A stretch of DNA of 16,070 nt from an uncultured Catenibacterium sp. (GTDB lineage: Bacteria; Bacillota_I; Bacilli_A; Erysipelotrichales; Coprobacillaceae): positions 1 to 16,070 of the forward strand of contig NZ_CAAFOM010000095.1 of NCBI RefSeq assembly GCF_900764565.1. Reading direction: 5' to 3'. The notes beneath the pieces are model-generated. The model saw only the letters and a list, made by a program, of their open reading frames with translations, was not told the origin of the DNA and ran no database searches. Shown here in pieces: positions 8,094-14,209 of this stretch. The number at the start of each line of letters is the position of its first letter. The stretch's first letter is position 1. The translations under genes were made by a program, and so were the position numbers.

Positions 8094-8873
8094 ATGAAAA
8101 CAAATCTTACACTTGCTGTACTCCTATTATTTGGAGACTGGTATTTTCTTAATACATTATTTGATGCACCACTACTACTATGTATCCTTATAAGTCTCCT
8201 ATTTATCTTTATAGGATACGGACAAGAACGTATTACTATCTCTTTAAATCAAGCAATACGCTTAGATCAAATGCCTGTTAATAGTTATTCAATGTTTTAT
8301 AGACAGGTAGTAGAAGGTATTCAACTTCCTTATTCAAATATTGAATTCTATTACTTAGAAGATGATGCAGTAGAAGTAACACATTATGGTCTCCATACTA
8401 TTGTAGTCACAAAAGGTATGTTGAACTTACATGATGAAGATGCTTTACGTGCCTGCATTTCACATGAATGTGGTCATATTTATAATTGTGATATTCTCTT
8501 TAGACAAGTTGTATCACTTAATATCCTTGCACTCATATTCTTTGTCTTATTATTCTATTCAGGCATTCTCGCATTCTTATTCTTTATGATGATTGTCTTA
8601 CTTATCCTTGGTTCATTCTCATTTACTACATACTTTACAGGATCACTCTTTGTAAAGTTCTTAAGATGGTTGATGAAGTCTATGCAGAACTTATTACTAG
8701 GACTTAATCATCTCTTCTTAAACTTCTATATGACTATAAGAGACTATGAAGCAGATGAATATGCTGTATCAATGGACGAAGACAATCGTTATGGTCTCAT
8801 TCATTATCTCAATCGTTATGAACCCAATTCTTATAAAAGAGTCAAGAAACTAGAGGACACTTATGAAAACTGA
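8094..8873 (+). CDS. Membrane M48-family zinc metallopeptidase (HtpX/Ste24-like)
   Basis: A 259-aa peptidase. Hydrophobic segments lie at about 5-42 and 139-185. The zinc motif is HECGH (H124, E125, H128), with the helix continuing IYNCD. The usual distal ExxAD motif is present as DYEAD (217-221), so the third zinc ligand would be Asp217 instead of Glu unless E219 takes the role. Length is a little short for the family (HtpX is about 290 aa). AAAGGA precedes ATG 8094, and the gene overlaps the following ATPase by 11 bases, so the two are translated together. M48 enzymes cleave membrane or secreted proteins near the membrane. Here the target could be a protein handled by the ATPases or the small membrane protein downstream. 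Confidence 0.87.
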   Translation: MKTNLTLAVLLLFGDWYFLNTLFDAPLLLCILISLLFIFIGYGQERITISLNQAIRLDQMPVNSYSMFYRQVVEGIQLPYSNIEFYYLEDDAVEVTHYGLHTIVVTKGMLNLHDEDALRACISHECGHIYNCDILFRQVVSLNILALIFFVLLFYSGILAFLFFMMIVLLILGSFSFTTYFTGSLFVKFLRWLMKSMQNLLLGLNHLFLNFYMTIRDYEADEYAVSMDEDNRYGLIHYLNRYEPNSYKRVKKLEDTYEN

Positions 8874-10026
8874 TATTAAAAATACAATCGTACTTGGGGA
8901 ACCAGGTAGTGGTAAAACAAGCTGTATTGCGATTAATGAAACTATAGATGCATTAAAGCAGGGACATAGTCTCTTTGTGAATGATAATAGTAAAGAAGAG
9001 ATTTATAAGAGTACTTATGATCTCGCCAAGTCTCAAGGATACAATATTATCCTGCTTGATTACTTGAATTATAAAGGAGATTCATTTAACTGCTTAGATT
9101 TAGTGAAAGACTACTATCAAGAGAAAGAATCTGTATTATGTGGTGAATTGATTTCATTAATCAGTGAAGCATTAAATAAACCAGTGAAAGGATCTGAAGA
9201 TCCTTTCTGGACAATCAGTTCTACTACCTATATAAAGGGTATTATTTACTACTTGTTAGAAACAAAGAGTAAGCAAATAAACTTAGAAGCATTATTACAT
9301 CTATGTGTAGAAAATTCTGCACATATAGAGTTTCTAGGATTAGATCGTAATACACCTATGGCGAGTTCATTATTAAATGGTGTCTTTACAAGTAGTGAGA
9401 AGACAACAGCATCTATATTAATGACAGCCTTTGCGACTATATCTTCTATTCTCACAAGCTCTAAATTAAAGAAAATCACAAGAACTACAAGCTTTGATAT
9501 CAGAAAGATACCTAAAGAAAAGACAATTATATATTTAAAATACCCAGAGTATTCTGAACAGTATGATTGCCTTGTTTCTTTATTTCTTACAGAGCTTATT
9601 CATGTCTTATATCATTCATGTGATCAAACAGGGCAGTTAGATATTCCATTTCATTTTATTATTGATGAGTTTGCCCATTTTAGATTACCTAGCTTTGAAA
9701 GATATATTAGTACAGCACGTTCTAGAAATATCCAGTTTACTTTATTGATTCAATCCATGGATCAACTAGAGATTGGCTATAGTAAGTCTGTGGCACAGAC
9801 TATTATGGATTGTTGTCAGAATATTATCAGTTTCCAGACAACAAATTATAATACTCTGACATATATGAGTCAGTTAAGTGGTTATAGAGATACAGTAGGT
9901 AATCTACCTAGAGTATCTATGAATGATTTACTTAAGCTGCGTCCTTTTGAAGCATTCTGTTTAATTAACCATCAACCATCTATTCAATTATTTAAACCTT
10001 ATTTCATGAGGGGGGATTACTTATGA
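8863..10026 (+). CDS. Soluble VirD4/TraG-like ATPase (second motor)
   Basis: A 387-aa ATPase closer to the TraG/VirD4 type of Gram-positive elements. Walker A is LGEPGSGKTS (G12-S20). The block SKEEIYKSTYDLAKSQGYN followed by DSFNCLDL mirrors the typical 'K-E-(I/L)-Y ... GY ... D-S-F-N-P-L' segment after the P-loop. Walker B is FHFIIDEFAHF (D268/E269), then ERYISTARSRNIQ and LIQSMDQL (Q297), all characteristic. Conjugative family members are about 550-650 aa and begin with two TM helices; this one starts almost at the P-loop and has none. A 53-aa two-TM protein encoded directly downstream by ATGA overlap could replace the anchor. GAGGA lies before ATG 8863. Substrate unknown. Confidence 0.88.
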   Translation: MKTDIKNTIVLGEPGSGKTSCIAINETIDALKQGHSLFVNDNSKEEIYKSTYDLAKSQGYNIILLDYLNYKGDSFNCLDLVKDYYQEKESVLCGELISLISEALNKPVKGSEDPFWTISSTTYIKGIIYYLLETKSKQINLEALLHLCVENSAHIEFLGLDRNTPMASSLLNGVFTSSEKTTASILMTAFATISSILTSSKLKKITRTTSFDIRKIPKEKTIIYLKYPEYSEQYDCLVSLFLTELIHVLYHSCDQTGQLDIPFHFIIDEFAHFRLPSFERYISTARSRNIQFTLLIQSMDQLEIGYSKSVAQTIMDCCQNIISFQTTNYNTLTYMSQLSGYRDTVGNLPRVSMNDLLKLRPFEAFCLINHQPSIQLFKPYFMRGDYL

Positions 10027-10184
10027 AGTACTTAATATTACTTGTAGTACTGTGTTATTTTATACCTGGTTTAGGGGCATGGATACTCGATGGTATGCCT
10101 GTATTGATACAGGTATGTAGTGCCTTTATGCCATGTATTATTATTCTCGTTGGTTTATATATTTTAGTAAGGAGTATTCTATGA
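10023..10184 (+). CDS. Small two-TM membrane protein, 53 aa
   Basis: ATG at 10023 overlaps the previous stop (ATGA) and its own stop overlaps the next start in the same way (10181-10184). GAGGGGGG (10008-10015) is a strong ribosome site. The protein begins MKYLILLVVL and has two hydrophobic helices (about 2-22 and 27-50) joined by a short turn around W20-P26, and ends VRSIL. The tight coupling on both sides argues that it is real. It may anchor the soluble VirD4-like ATPase at the membrane. Family not recognised. Confidence 0.75.
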   Translation: MKYLILLVVLCYFIPGLGAWILDGMPVLIQVCSAFMPCIIILVGLYILVRSIL

Positions 10185-10723
10185 ATAAGTTTACATATGA
10201 AAATACACCATTAGGCAAGAAAGCCTATGGGTATGTAACAGAATTAGGTGCAGTTGAAGTTAGAAATACGTATAACCAGAAGAAGGCTGGGGGAGAGTAT
10301 CGTCAAAAGTATGATCATGGTGGACATCTGATTGCACATTATTTTCAGGGAACTTCAGGTTATGAAAACTTAGATGCTCAGAATAGAAACGTGAATCAAA
10401 TAGATCAACGACATGTAGAAAGAGAAGTAGCTTCATATGTAAAAAATCTTAATAACAGTGTTTTCTATAGTGTAGAAAACTATACTCCTGTAGGTGAAAG
10501 GCCACAGGCTACAATGATTAATTATTCTGTCACAAATGAAATGACAGGTGAACAAATTAATGAACACGTTTCTTTTCAAAATGAGAGTCATGAATTACAA
10601 CAATCATGGAATGAAGAAGTATATGAAAATTGTAGTGAGATAGATGAAAGTCAGAATGAAGGAATGTCTGAAGATGAAAGAATGTATGCAGATGAATGCT
10701 GTGAATATGATATTGATGATTAA
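10181..10723 (+). CDS. DNA/RNA non-specific endonuclease (NUC family) with acidic C-terminal tail
   Basis: About 180 aa from ATG 10181, chosen because AAGGAG (10169-10174) sits upstream and the start overlaps the preceding stop. The core DHGGHLIAHYFQG, ENLDAQNRNVNQ and later VEREV fits the Endonuclea_NS_2 type of the beta-beta-alpha-metal nucleases. H49 is the expected general base, N72 the metal ligand and E80 the supporting acid, with N72-E80 spacing equal to Asn119-Glu127 of Serratia nuclease. The fold ends near residue 135; residues 144-180 are Glu/Asp-rich, ending EYDIDD. Secreted relatives have signal peptides or sit at the tips of polymorphic toxins; this one has neither, so it stays in the cytoplasm unless exported by the neighbouring ATPases. 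The acidic tail might be inhibitory or an export signal (inference). No clear immunity gene follows. Confidence 0.85.
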   Translation: MNKFTYENTPLGKKAYGYVTELGAVEVRNTYNQKKAGGEYRQKYDHGGHLIAHYFQGTSGYENLDAQNRNVNQIDQRHVEREVASYVKNLNNSVFYSVENYTPVGERPQATMINYSVTNEMTGEQINEHVSFQNESHELQQSWNEEVYENCSEIDESQNEGMSEDERMYADECCEYDIDD

Positions 10724-10756
10724 AAGAACACTTTTAGGTGTTCTTTTAATCTTTTA
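10718..10756 (+). terminator. Terminator after the nuclease gene
   Basis: A perfect 14-bp stem (10718-10731 with 10738-10751) around a TTTTAG loop, followed by TTTTA. The left arm includes the nuclease stop codon. It should end the ATPase-peptidase-nuclease transcript and separates it from the operon starting at 10881. Confidence 0.85.
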
Positions 10757-10768
10757 TGGTTAGAAAAA

Positions 10769-10810
10769 GGGAATTATTTCTTGTCATACATTGTTAAGTG
10801 AGGAAAGGAG
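10769..10810 (+). promoter_or_regulatory. Shared upstream element, copy B
   Basis: GGGAA (10769-10773), 13 bases, TACATT (10787-10792), 11 bases, then AAAGGAG (10804-10810). No start codon follows at a useful distance, so this copy has no gene of its own. It looks like a diverged tandem duplicate of copy C, or the remnant upstream region of a lost gene. Confidence 0.45.
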
Positions 10811-10832
10811 AAATAAAAGATTTAAAAAAAGT

Positions 10833-10872
10833 GGGAATAACTCTTTCCATTACATTATTAAATGAAAGGAGG
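10833..10872 (+). promoter_or_regulatory. Shared upstream element, copy C
   Basis: GGGAA (10833-10837), 13 bases, TACATT (10851-10856), 8 bases, then AAAGGAGG (10865-10872), the ribosome site for the gene at 10881. It has the same boxes and spacing as the copy before the ATPase cluster at 5712, which suggests common control of both operons. Confidence 0.45.
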
Positions 10873-10880
10873 AATAAGTT

Positions 10881-11456
10881 ATGAGAAAGAGAGTTAAAGG
10901 TACATTGTATCCAAGATTTTTTATTACATTGTATGGTGCTGTTGATTCAAAGCTCCATCTTGAACATTATGAAACAGATAAGGTCGTTTATTTTAGTAAG
11001 AAGATGGATGACTACAATGCTTATCTAAATGAAATGATGAAACTATTACATCAAAATTTAGGACAATTCCGTAAAGAGGCAGAAAAAGTGCTTTATAAGA
11101 TGAATATGAACTATATGGAGTTAACTGGTATTGATCCTTCATCATTAAGAGGTAAAAGAGAGGTGATGAAGGTAAAAAGAAAGAATCATGCTTTATCTCT
11201 AGAACTTCTTGATCAGAAGAATGATTACTTGAAAAAGAGAAATAAACTTTTAGATGAGTTAGACAAGGAAGAGAATGGCCTTCAGGTTTACTTAACTCAT
11301 TATGGGAAAGGTATGAATCTTGGAGCAAAGAAAAGTGATATCGAGATTCCTATCTTAAATTATCGAAATGATAATAGATTTGTTGAGTTTAAGAAAGATG
11401 AAGATGATTTACTACAAAGAGTAATGAAAGGAGTGAGTGACAATGAAACTCTTTAA
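10881..11456 (+). CDS. Unrecognised 191-aa cytoplasmic protein with coiled coil
   Basis: First gene of the second operon, with AAAGGAGG and an 8-base gap before ATG 10881. The protein is highly charged. Residues about 40-75 and 95-130 are predicted helical, the latter a Lys/Glu/Leu-rich coiled coil (for example LLDQKNDYLKKRNKLLDEL). No signal peptide, TM segment or catalytic motif is visible and I do not recognise a family. Its last 14 bases overlap the next gene, so it probably works with the products of that operon, which include a four-TM protein and a surface lipoprotein. Confidence 0.72.
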   Translation: MRKRVKGTLYPRFFITLYGAVDSKLHLEHYETDKVVYFSKKMDDYNAYLNEMMKLLHQNLGQFRKEAEKVLYKMNMNYMELTGIDPSSLRGKREVMKVKRKNHALSLELLDQKNDYLKKRNKLLDELDKEENGLQVYLTHYGKGMNLGAKKSDIEIPILNYRNDNRFVEFKKDEDDLLQRVMKGVSDNETL

Positions 11457-11874
11457 TAGAAAGAAGAAGCTATCAAAATATAAGGATGAAAGAGTTAAAC
11501 TCTTGAAGTTCGAAAATAATCTGACAGATGTAGTTCCAGTTTCATACAATGGACTCTTCTCAGTCTTAGATTCTAGCAATGCTGGAAGTCTTAATACTAT
11601 TAATAAGTACTTACATGACTTCTCACACATTGATGAAGAGAACTTTGAGTTATTCTATAAGACTCTTAATATCGATCAGGAGTTCGTTCTAAATTATTTA
11701 GATAGAGATAAGTTGAATCATGATTTACTGATTGAATTTATCAACATCAAGAAAGCTGCAGAAACGAGAAAATTGGAAGAAGAGTTAGCTTTGGTTGAAG
11801 CTCATATCGCATCTAATGAAGAGAAAATCAAAAAACTTGGAAAGGAAGTAGAAAATTATGAAGAACATGAATAA
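11443..11874 (+). CDS. Unrecognised 143-aa protein with C-terminal coiled coil
   Basis: I start it at ATG 11443, nine bases after AAAGGAG (11427-11433); the in-frame GTG at 11437 is too close to that site. The N-terminus is basic (MKLFNRKKKLSKYKDER). A middle alpha-helical region (about 25-95) is followed by a regular coiled coil from about 105 to the acidic end (ENYEEHE). No TM segment or known motif is seen. It overlaps the genes on both sides (14 and 17 bases), so translation is coupled through the operon. The basic N-terminus could touch the membrane face of the four-TM partner (inference). Confidence 0.72.
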   Translation: MKLFNRKKKLSKYKDERVKLLKFENNLTDVVPVSYNGLFSVLDSSNAGSLNTINKYLHDFSHIDEENFELFYKTLNIDQEFVLNYLDRDKLNHDLLIEFINIKKAAETRKLEEELALVEAHIASNEEKIKKLGKEVENYEEHE

Positions 11875-12640
11875 GAGACTTTACAAGAAAGAATACCATC
11901 TGATCCACAAGAAGAACTTTTTGGATAATGCTATTGTTTCTGGAACTATCATTTTAATCCTTACATTCACGGACTTTTATGTAGTAGAGAATGCTCTCGA
12001 ACAGATCTTCTTTACTGCCAATCCTTTATTCCTCTATCTCTCAAGTGCTATCTTTGCGATTGGTTTAGACGTGTCTGTCTATCATATGGGGTGTCAGGTT
12101 AATGAAGTTGGAGAAATCTTTAAGAATAAGAGAGCTACACTTGATTTCGCAATCTTCTTAGGATCTTATTTCTCGTATGTTTTGTTAAAGGTAGCGATTA
12201 TCATTGGTGAAGATATGGATACTAAGTTAATCTTAGGTAATATCGCTTTAATCTTTGTGCCTTTATTAACGTCTATTCTAAGTTTTGTGTTGAGTTTAAA
12301 GACAAAACAAGAAGAAAATGAAGATTTAATGAATACCCTTCAGATGGATAATATAGATCTTGCTGAACGCGCTAATGAATTAAAACTGCAGTTATATGAG
12401 TTACAGATGGCCCAAAACATTGATTTACATTCATTCAATGAAGAAGAAGCTTCAGTTCTAGAAGACCTTGTATTGACTAACACGAATTTCTTAAAGAACC
12501 ATTCACAATTCGAAATCGCAAACAAGATCAACTCTCAGGAAGGTACTGATTACTTGACTGAAGAATCTAAAATTAATGAAAAAGGAGATATTAAAAATGA
12601 AGAACTTGAGAACATTAACAATCAGCCTATTAATGCTTAG
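11858..12640 (+). CDS. Four-TM membrane protein with cytoplasmic coiled-coil tail
   Basis: 260 aa. A basic N-terminus (KRLYKKEYHLIHKK) is followed by four predicted TM helices at about 24-44, 56-76, 96-116 and 124-147, then a coiled coil (about 150-187) and an Asn/Glu-rich tail. By the positive-inside rule the N- and C-termini are cytoplasmic. AAAGGAAG lies nine bases before ATG 11858; ATG 11867 is an alternative start. The loop between TM2 and TM3 is short, so it is not a MotA/ExbB stator subunit. The family is not recognised. It overlaps the coiled-coil gene before it and the lipoprotein gene after it by 44 bases, and may connect the cytoplasmic coiled-coil proteins with the lipoprotein outside. 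Confidence 0.75.
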   Translation: MKNMNKRLYKKEYHLIHKKNFLDNAIVSGTIILILTFTDFYVVENALEQIFFTANPLFLYLSSAIFAIGLDVSVYHMGCQVNEVGEIFKNKRATLDFAIFLGSYFSYVLLKVAIIIGEDMDTKLILGNIALIFVPLLTSILSFVLSLKTKQEENEDLMNTLQMDNIDLAERANELKLQLYELQMAQNIDLHSFNEEEASVLEDLVLTNTNFLKNHSQFEIANKINSQEGTDYLTEESKINEKGDIKNEELENINNQPINA

Positions 12641-13757
12641 CCTTGTCTTATGTGGCTGTTCATCAAAGAAAGTAGATCATTATAATTTATCTGTCATCGC
12701 AGGGAACAACTCTTGTTCCTTGCTTCATGACTACACTCTAGCAAAGCCCTATCTAAATAAAGTTTATACACAAGGAGGTCAGCTCTCTGTTATTAATTCA
12801 GATGGAAATCCTTATGTGGTTAAACCAGAACAGATTGAACCTCTTAAGTCACATACAACTTCTACACAGAAGAAAGCTTACTTAGAGAAGTACACTTCAA
12901 CTATGATTGAGGTTTTGAATAATGTAAAACCTAAATCAGCTGAAATCGATTTAATTGAGAGCCTAAATTGTGCGTCTAAAAGCTTTACCTCTAAATCAAA
13001 TAATAACATTGTCTGCTTCGTATCAGGCTTATCTACAAAGGGATTACTCAACATGACTACCCTTGGCTCTTTAAGTAACTTAGATATCAACAAAACAGTA
13101 AGCAATTTAAAGGAGGTCCATGGTTTACCAAACCTTCAAAATATCAATAATATCTATTTATATTCAGTTGGTCAGGTTGCTTCATACCAGAAACTCTCAA
13201 CAACATCCATTCATAAGGAGAAGGAATTTCTAACAAAGCTCCTTGTTGAATCAGGTATCAACAAAGACAATATTCACTTCATTGACAGTAATCCTATCAG
13301 CAACAAAGCTTACAAAGGTCCTGAGGTTAGTAAAGTGGGTAAAGATGTTGACTATAATGCAGTATCTATGCTAAGTAATAACTATAATGATATTAAAAGT
13401 AAGTATTGCCTAACTGGTCTGGAGTTCGAAAAAAACTCCTCCCATTTGTTGAATCCAGAGAAGTTGAATAGTATTGCTTCTTTTGTGAGTAGTTACTCAG
13501 GTACTGTAGACCTCTTTGGAACAACAGCATTCGACAAGACAACTTCAGATGAGAGACTTCAGAAGCTTGGTTATGAGCGTGCTTTGAGGGTTAAAAATAG
13601 TTTGTTGGAGAAAGGAGTTGATCCTACCAAGATTAATAAAGTATCTTCATTGAGTTACAAGAATCTCTACCATAAAGATGAGTGGAGTGATCAAGGCTTT
13701 AATGAAGAGATTGCGAAATTAAATAGAACAGTGGTTATCAAAGATAGCCAGTCATAA
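12597..13757 (+). CDS. Surface lipoprotein with vWA-like and OmpA-like domains
   Basis: 386 aa from ATG 12597, which is preceded by AAAGGAGA; the ATG at 12576 lies before that site. A lipoprotein signal peptide ends in LVLCGC, with C21 as the likely lipidated residue. Residues about 30-232 resemble the vWA-like domain found in some actinobacterial OmpA-family proteins: NNIVCFVSGLSTKGLLNM, then HGLPNLQNINNIYLYSVGQV and a helix ending in LLVESGI. Residues about 272-382 fit an OmpA/MotB-like peptidoglycan-binding domain: LEFEKNSSHL, LFGTTA, then ERALRVKNSLLEKGVDPTKI and the closing LNRTVVIK. In a Gram-positive cell it would be membrane-tethered and bind the wall. It is the last gene of its operon. 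Confidence 0.82.
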   Translation: MKNLRTLTISLLMLSLVLCGCSSKKVDHYNLSVIAGNNSCSLLHDYTLAKPYLNKVYTQGGQLSVINSDGNPYVVKPEQIEPLKSHTTSTQKKAYLEKYTSTMIEVLNNVKPKSAEIDLIESLNCASKSFTSKSNNNIVCFVSGLSTKGLLNMTTLGSLSNLDINKTVSNLKEVHGLPNLQNINNIYLYSVGQVASYQKLSTTSIHKEKEFLTKLLVESGINKDNIHFIDSNPISNKAYKGPEVSKVGKDVDYNAVSMLSNNYNDIKSKYCLTGLEFEKNSSHLLNPEKLNSIASFVSSYSGTVDLFGTTAFDKTTSDERLQKLGYERALRVKNSLLEKGVDPTKINKVSSLSYKNLYHKDEWSDQGFNEEIAKLNRTVVIKDSQS

Positions 13758-13777
13758 CATGCCGAAAGGCATGTTTT
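13756..13777 (+). terminator. Terminator after the lipoprotein gene
   Basis: An 8-bp stem AACATGCC/GGCATGTT with a GAAA tetraloop, followed by TT and T-rich sequence. It begins inside the TAA stop of the lipoprotein gene and should end the second operon. Confidence 0.8.
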
Positions 13778-13846
13778 CTAATGTATGAAAATATCTAGAT
13801 GTATATGTTGAAATTTGTTAGAATTTAAAGGAGGGGAGGCGATGAT

Positions 13847-14209
13847 ATGAGAAAGAAGAAGTTTATAATAGGTCTATCTATTGTTGCAGTTATTACCCTT
13901 TATTTTGCTTATCATCGCTTTGAAACATCTATTCCTGTAGAAATCAATTCACCTTATGGTATTACTTGTACTACTACAAGATCACGTATGGTAGGGAAAA
14001 GATATAGCCTATGTGTTCATATCCAGTCATATAAGTTTAAAGAACAAAACATTAATATTCAGATCAAAACATATGATAAGAAAAATGAATTACATGAGTA
14101 CAGTACTACCTATAAGATAGATAAGAAGATACCTTTTAAGTTCTCTACAGATACAAAAGAAGACATAAAAAAAGTCGTTGTGAGCATTACACTCACAACG
14201 GCTTTTTAA
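13847..14209 (+). CDS. Unrecognised 120-aa N-terminally anchored extracytoplasmic protein
   Basis: ATG 13847 follows AAAGGAGG and a second GGAGG. The protein starts MRKKKFIIGLSIVAVITLYFA: a basic tip and one hydrophobic helix (about 6-21), either a membrane anchor or an uncleaved signal. The rest is beta-rich by pattern (alternating residues in INIQIKTYD, STTYKI, VVVSITL), which suggests a small extracytoplasmic beta-sandwich. Family not recognised. Its last codons lie inside the terminator hairpin, and its stop overlaps the stop of the convergent HAD gene. Confidence 0.7.
   Translation: MRKKKFIIGLSIVAVITLYFAYHRFETSIPVEINSPYGITCTTTRSRMVGKRYSLCVHIQSYKFKEQNINIQIKTYDKKNELHEYSTTYKIDKKIPFKFSTDTKEDIKKVVVSITLTTAF
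14173..14207. terminator. Bidirectional terminator between convergent genes
   Basis: Arms 14173-14184 and 14192-14203 form a 12-bp stem (one G-U pair) around CATTACA, with A runs on the left and TTTTT on the right. This serves both the plus-strand 120-aa gene and the minus-strand HAD gene. Most of the hairpin lies within the coding end of the 120-aa gene. Confidence 0.85.

Noticed and set aside
5712..10026. Ordinary conjugative transfer module (ICE)
   Set aside because: Two VirD4-like ATPases are present, but no relaxase, VirB4, VirB6, lytic transglycosylase, integrase or att-like repeat is seen in the window. Genes outside the window could change this.
10831..10884. Short leader peptide starting at GTG 10831 before the second operon
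   Set aside because: It would have 17 codons and run through the ribosome site of the next gene, with the nearest Shine-Dalgarno about 20 bases away; no attenuator-like codon run is seen.
10993..11328. Minus-strand ORF opposite the 191-aa gene
   Set aside because: It is opposite a plus-strand gene with a strong ribosome site and coupled neighbours; its composition (Ser/His/Leu-rich) is typical of an antisense shadow.
11858..13757. MotA/MotB- or Zorya (ZorA/ZorB)-like stator pair
   Set aside because: The four-TM protein lacks the large cytoplasmic TM2-TM3 loop of MotA/ZorA, and the OmpA-like protein is a lipoprotein with no MotB-type TM helix and Asp.
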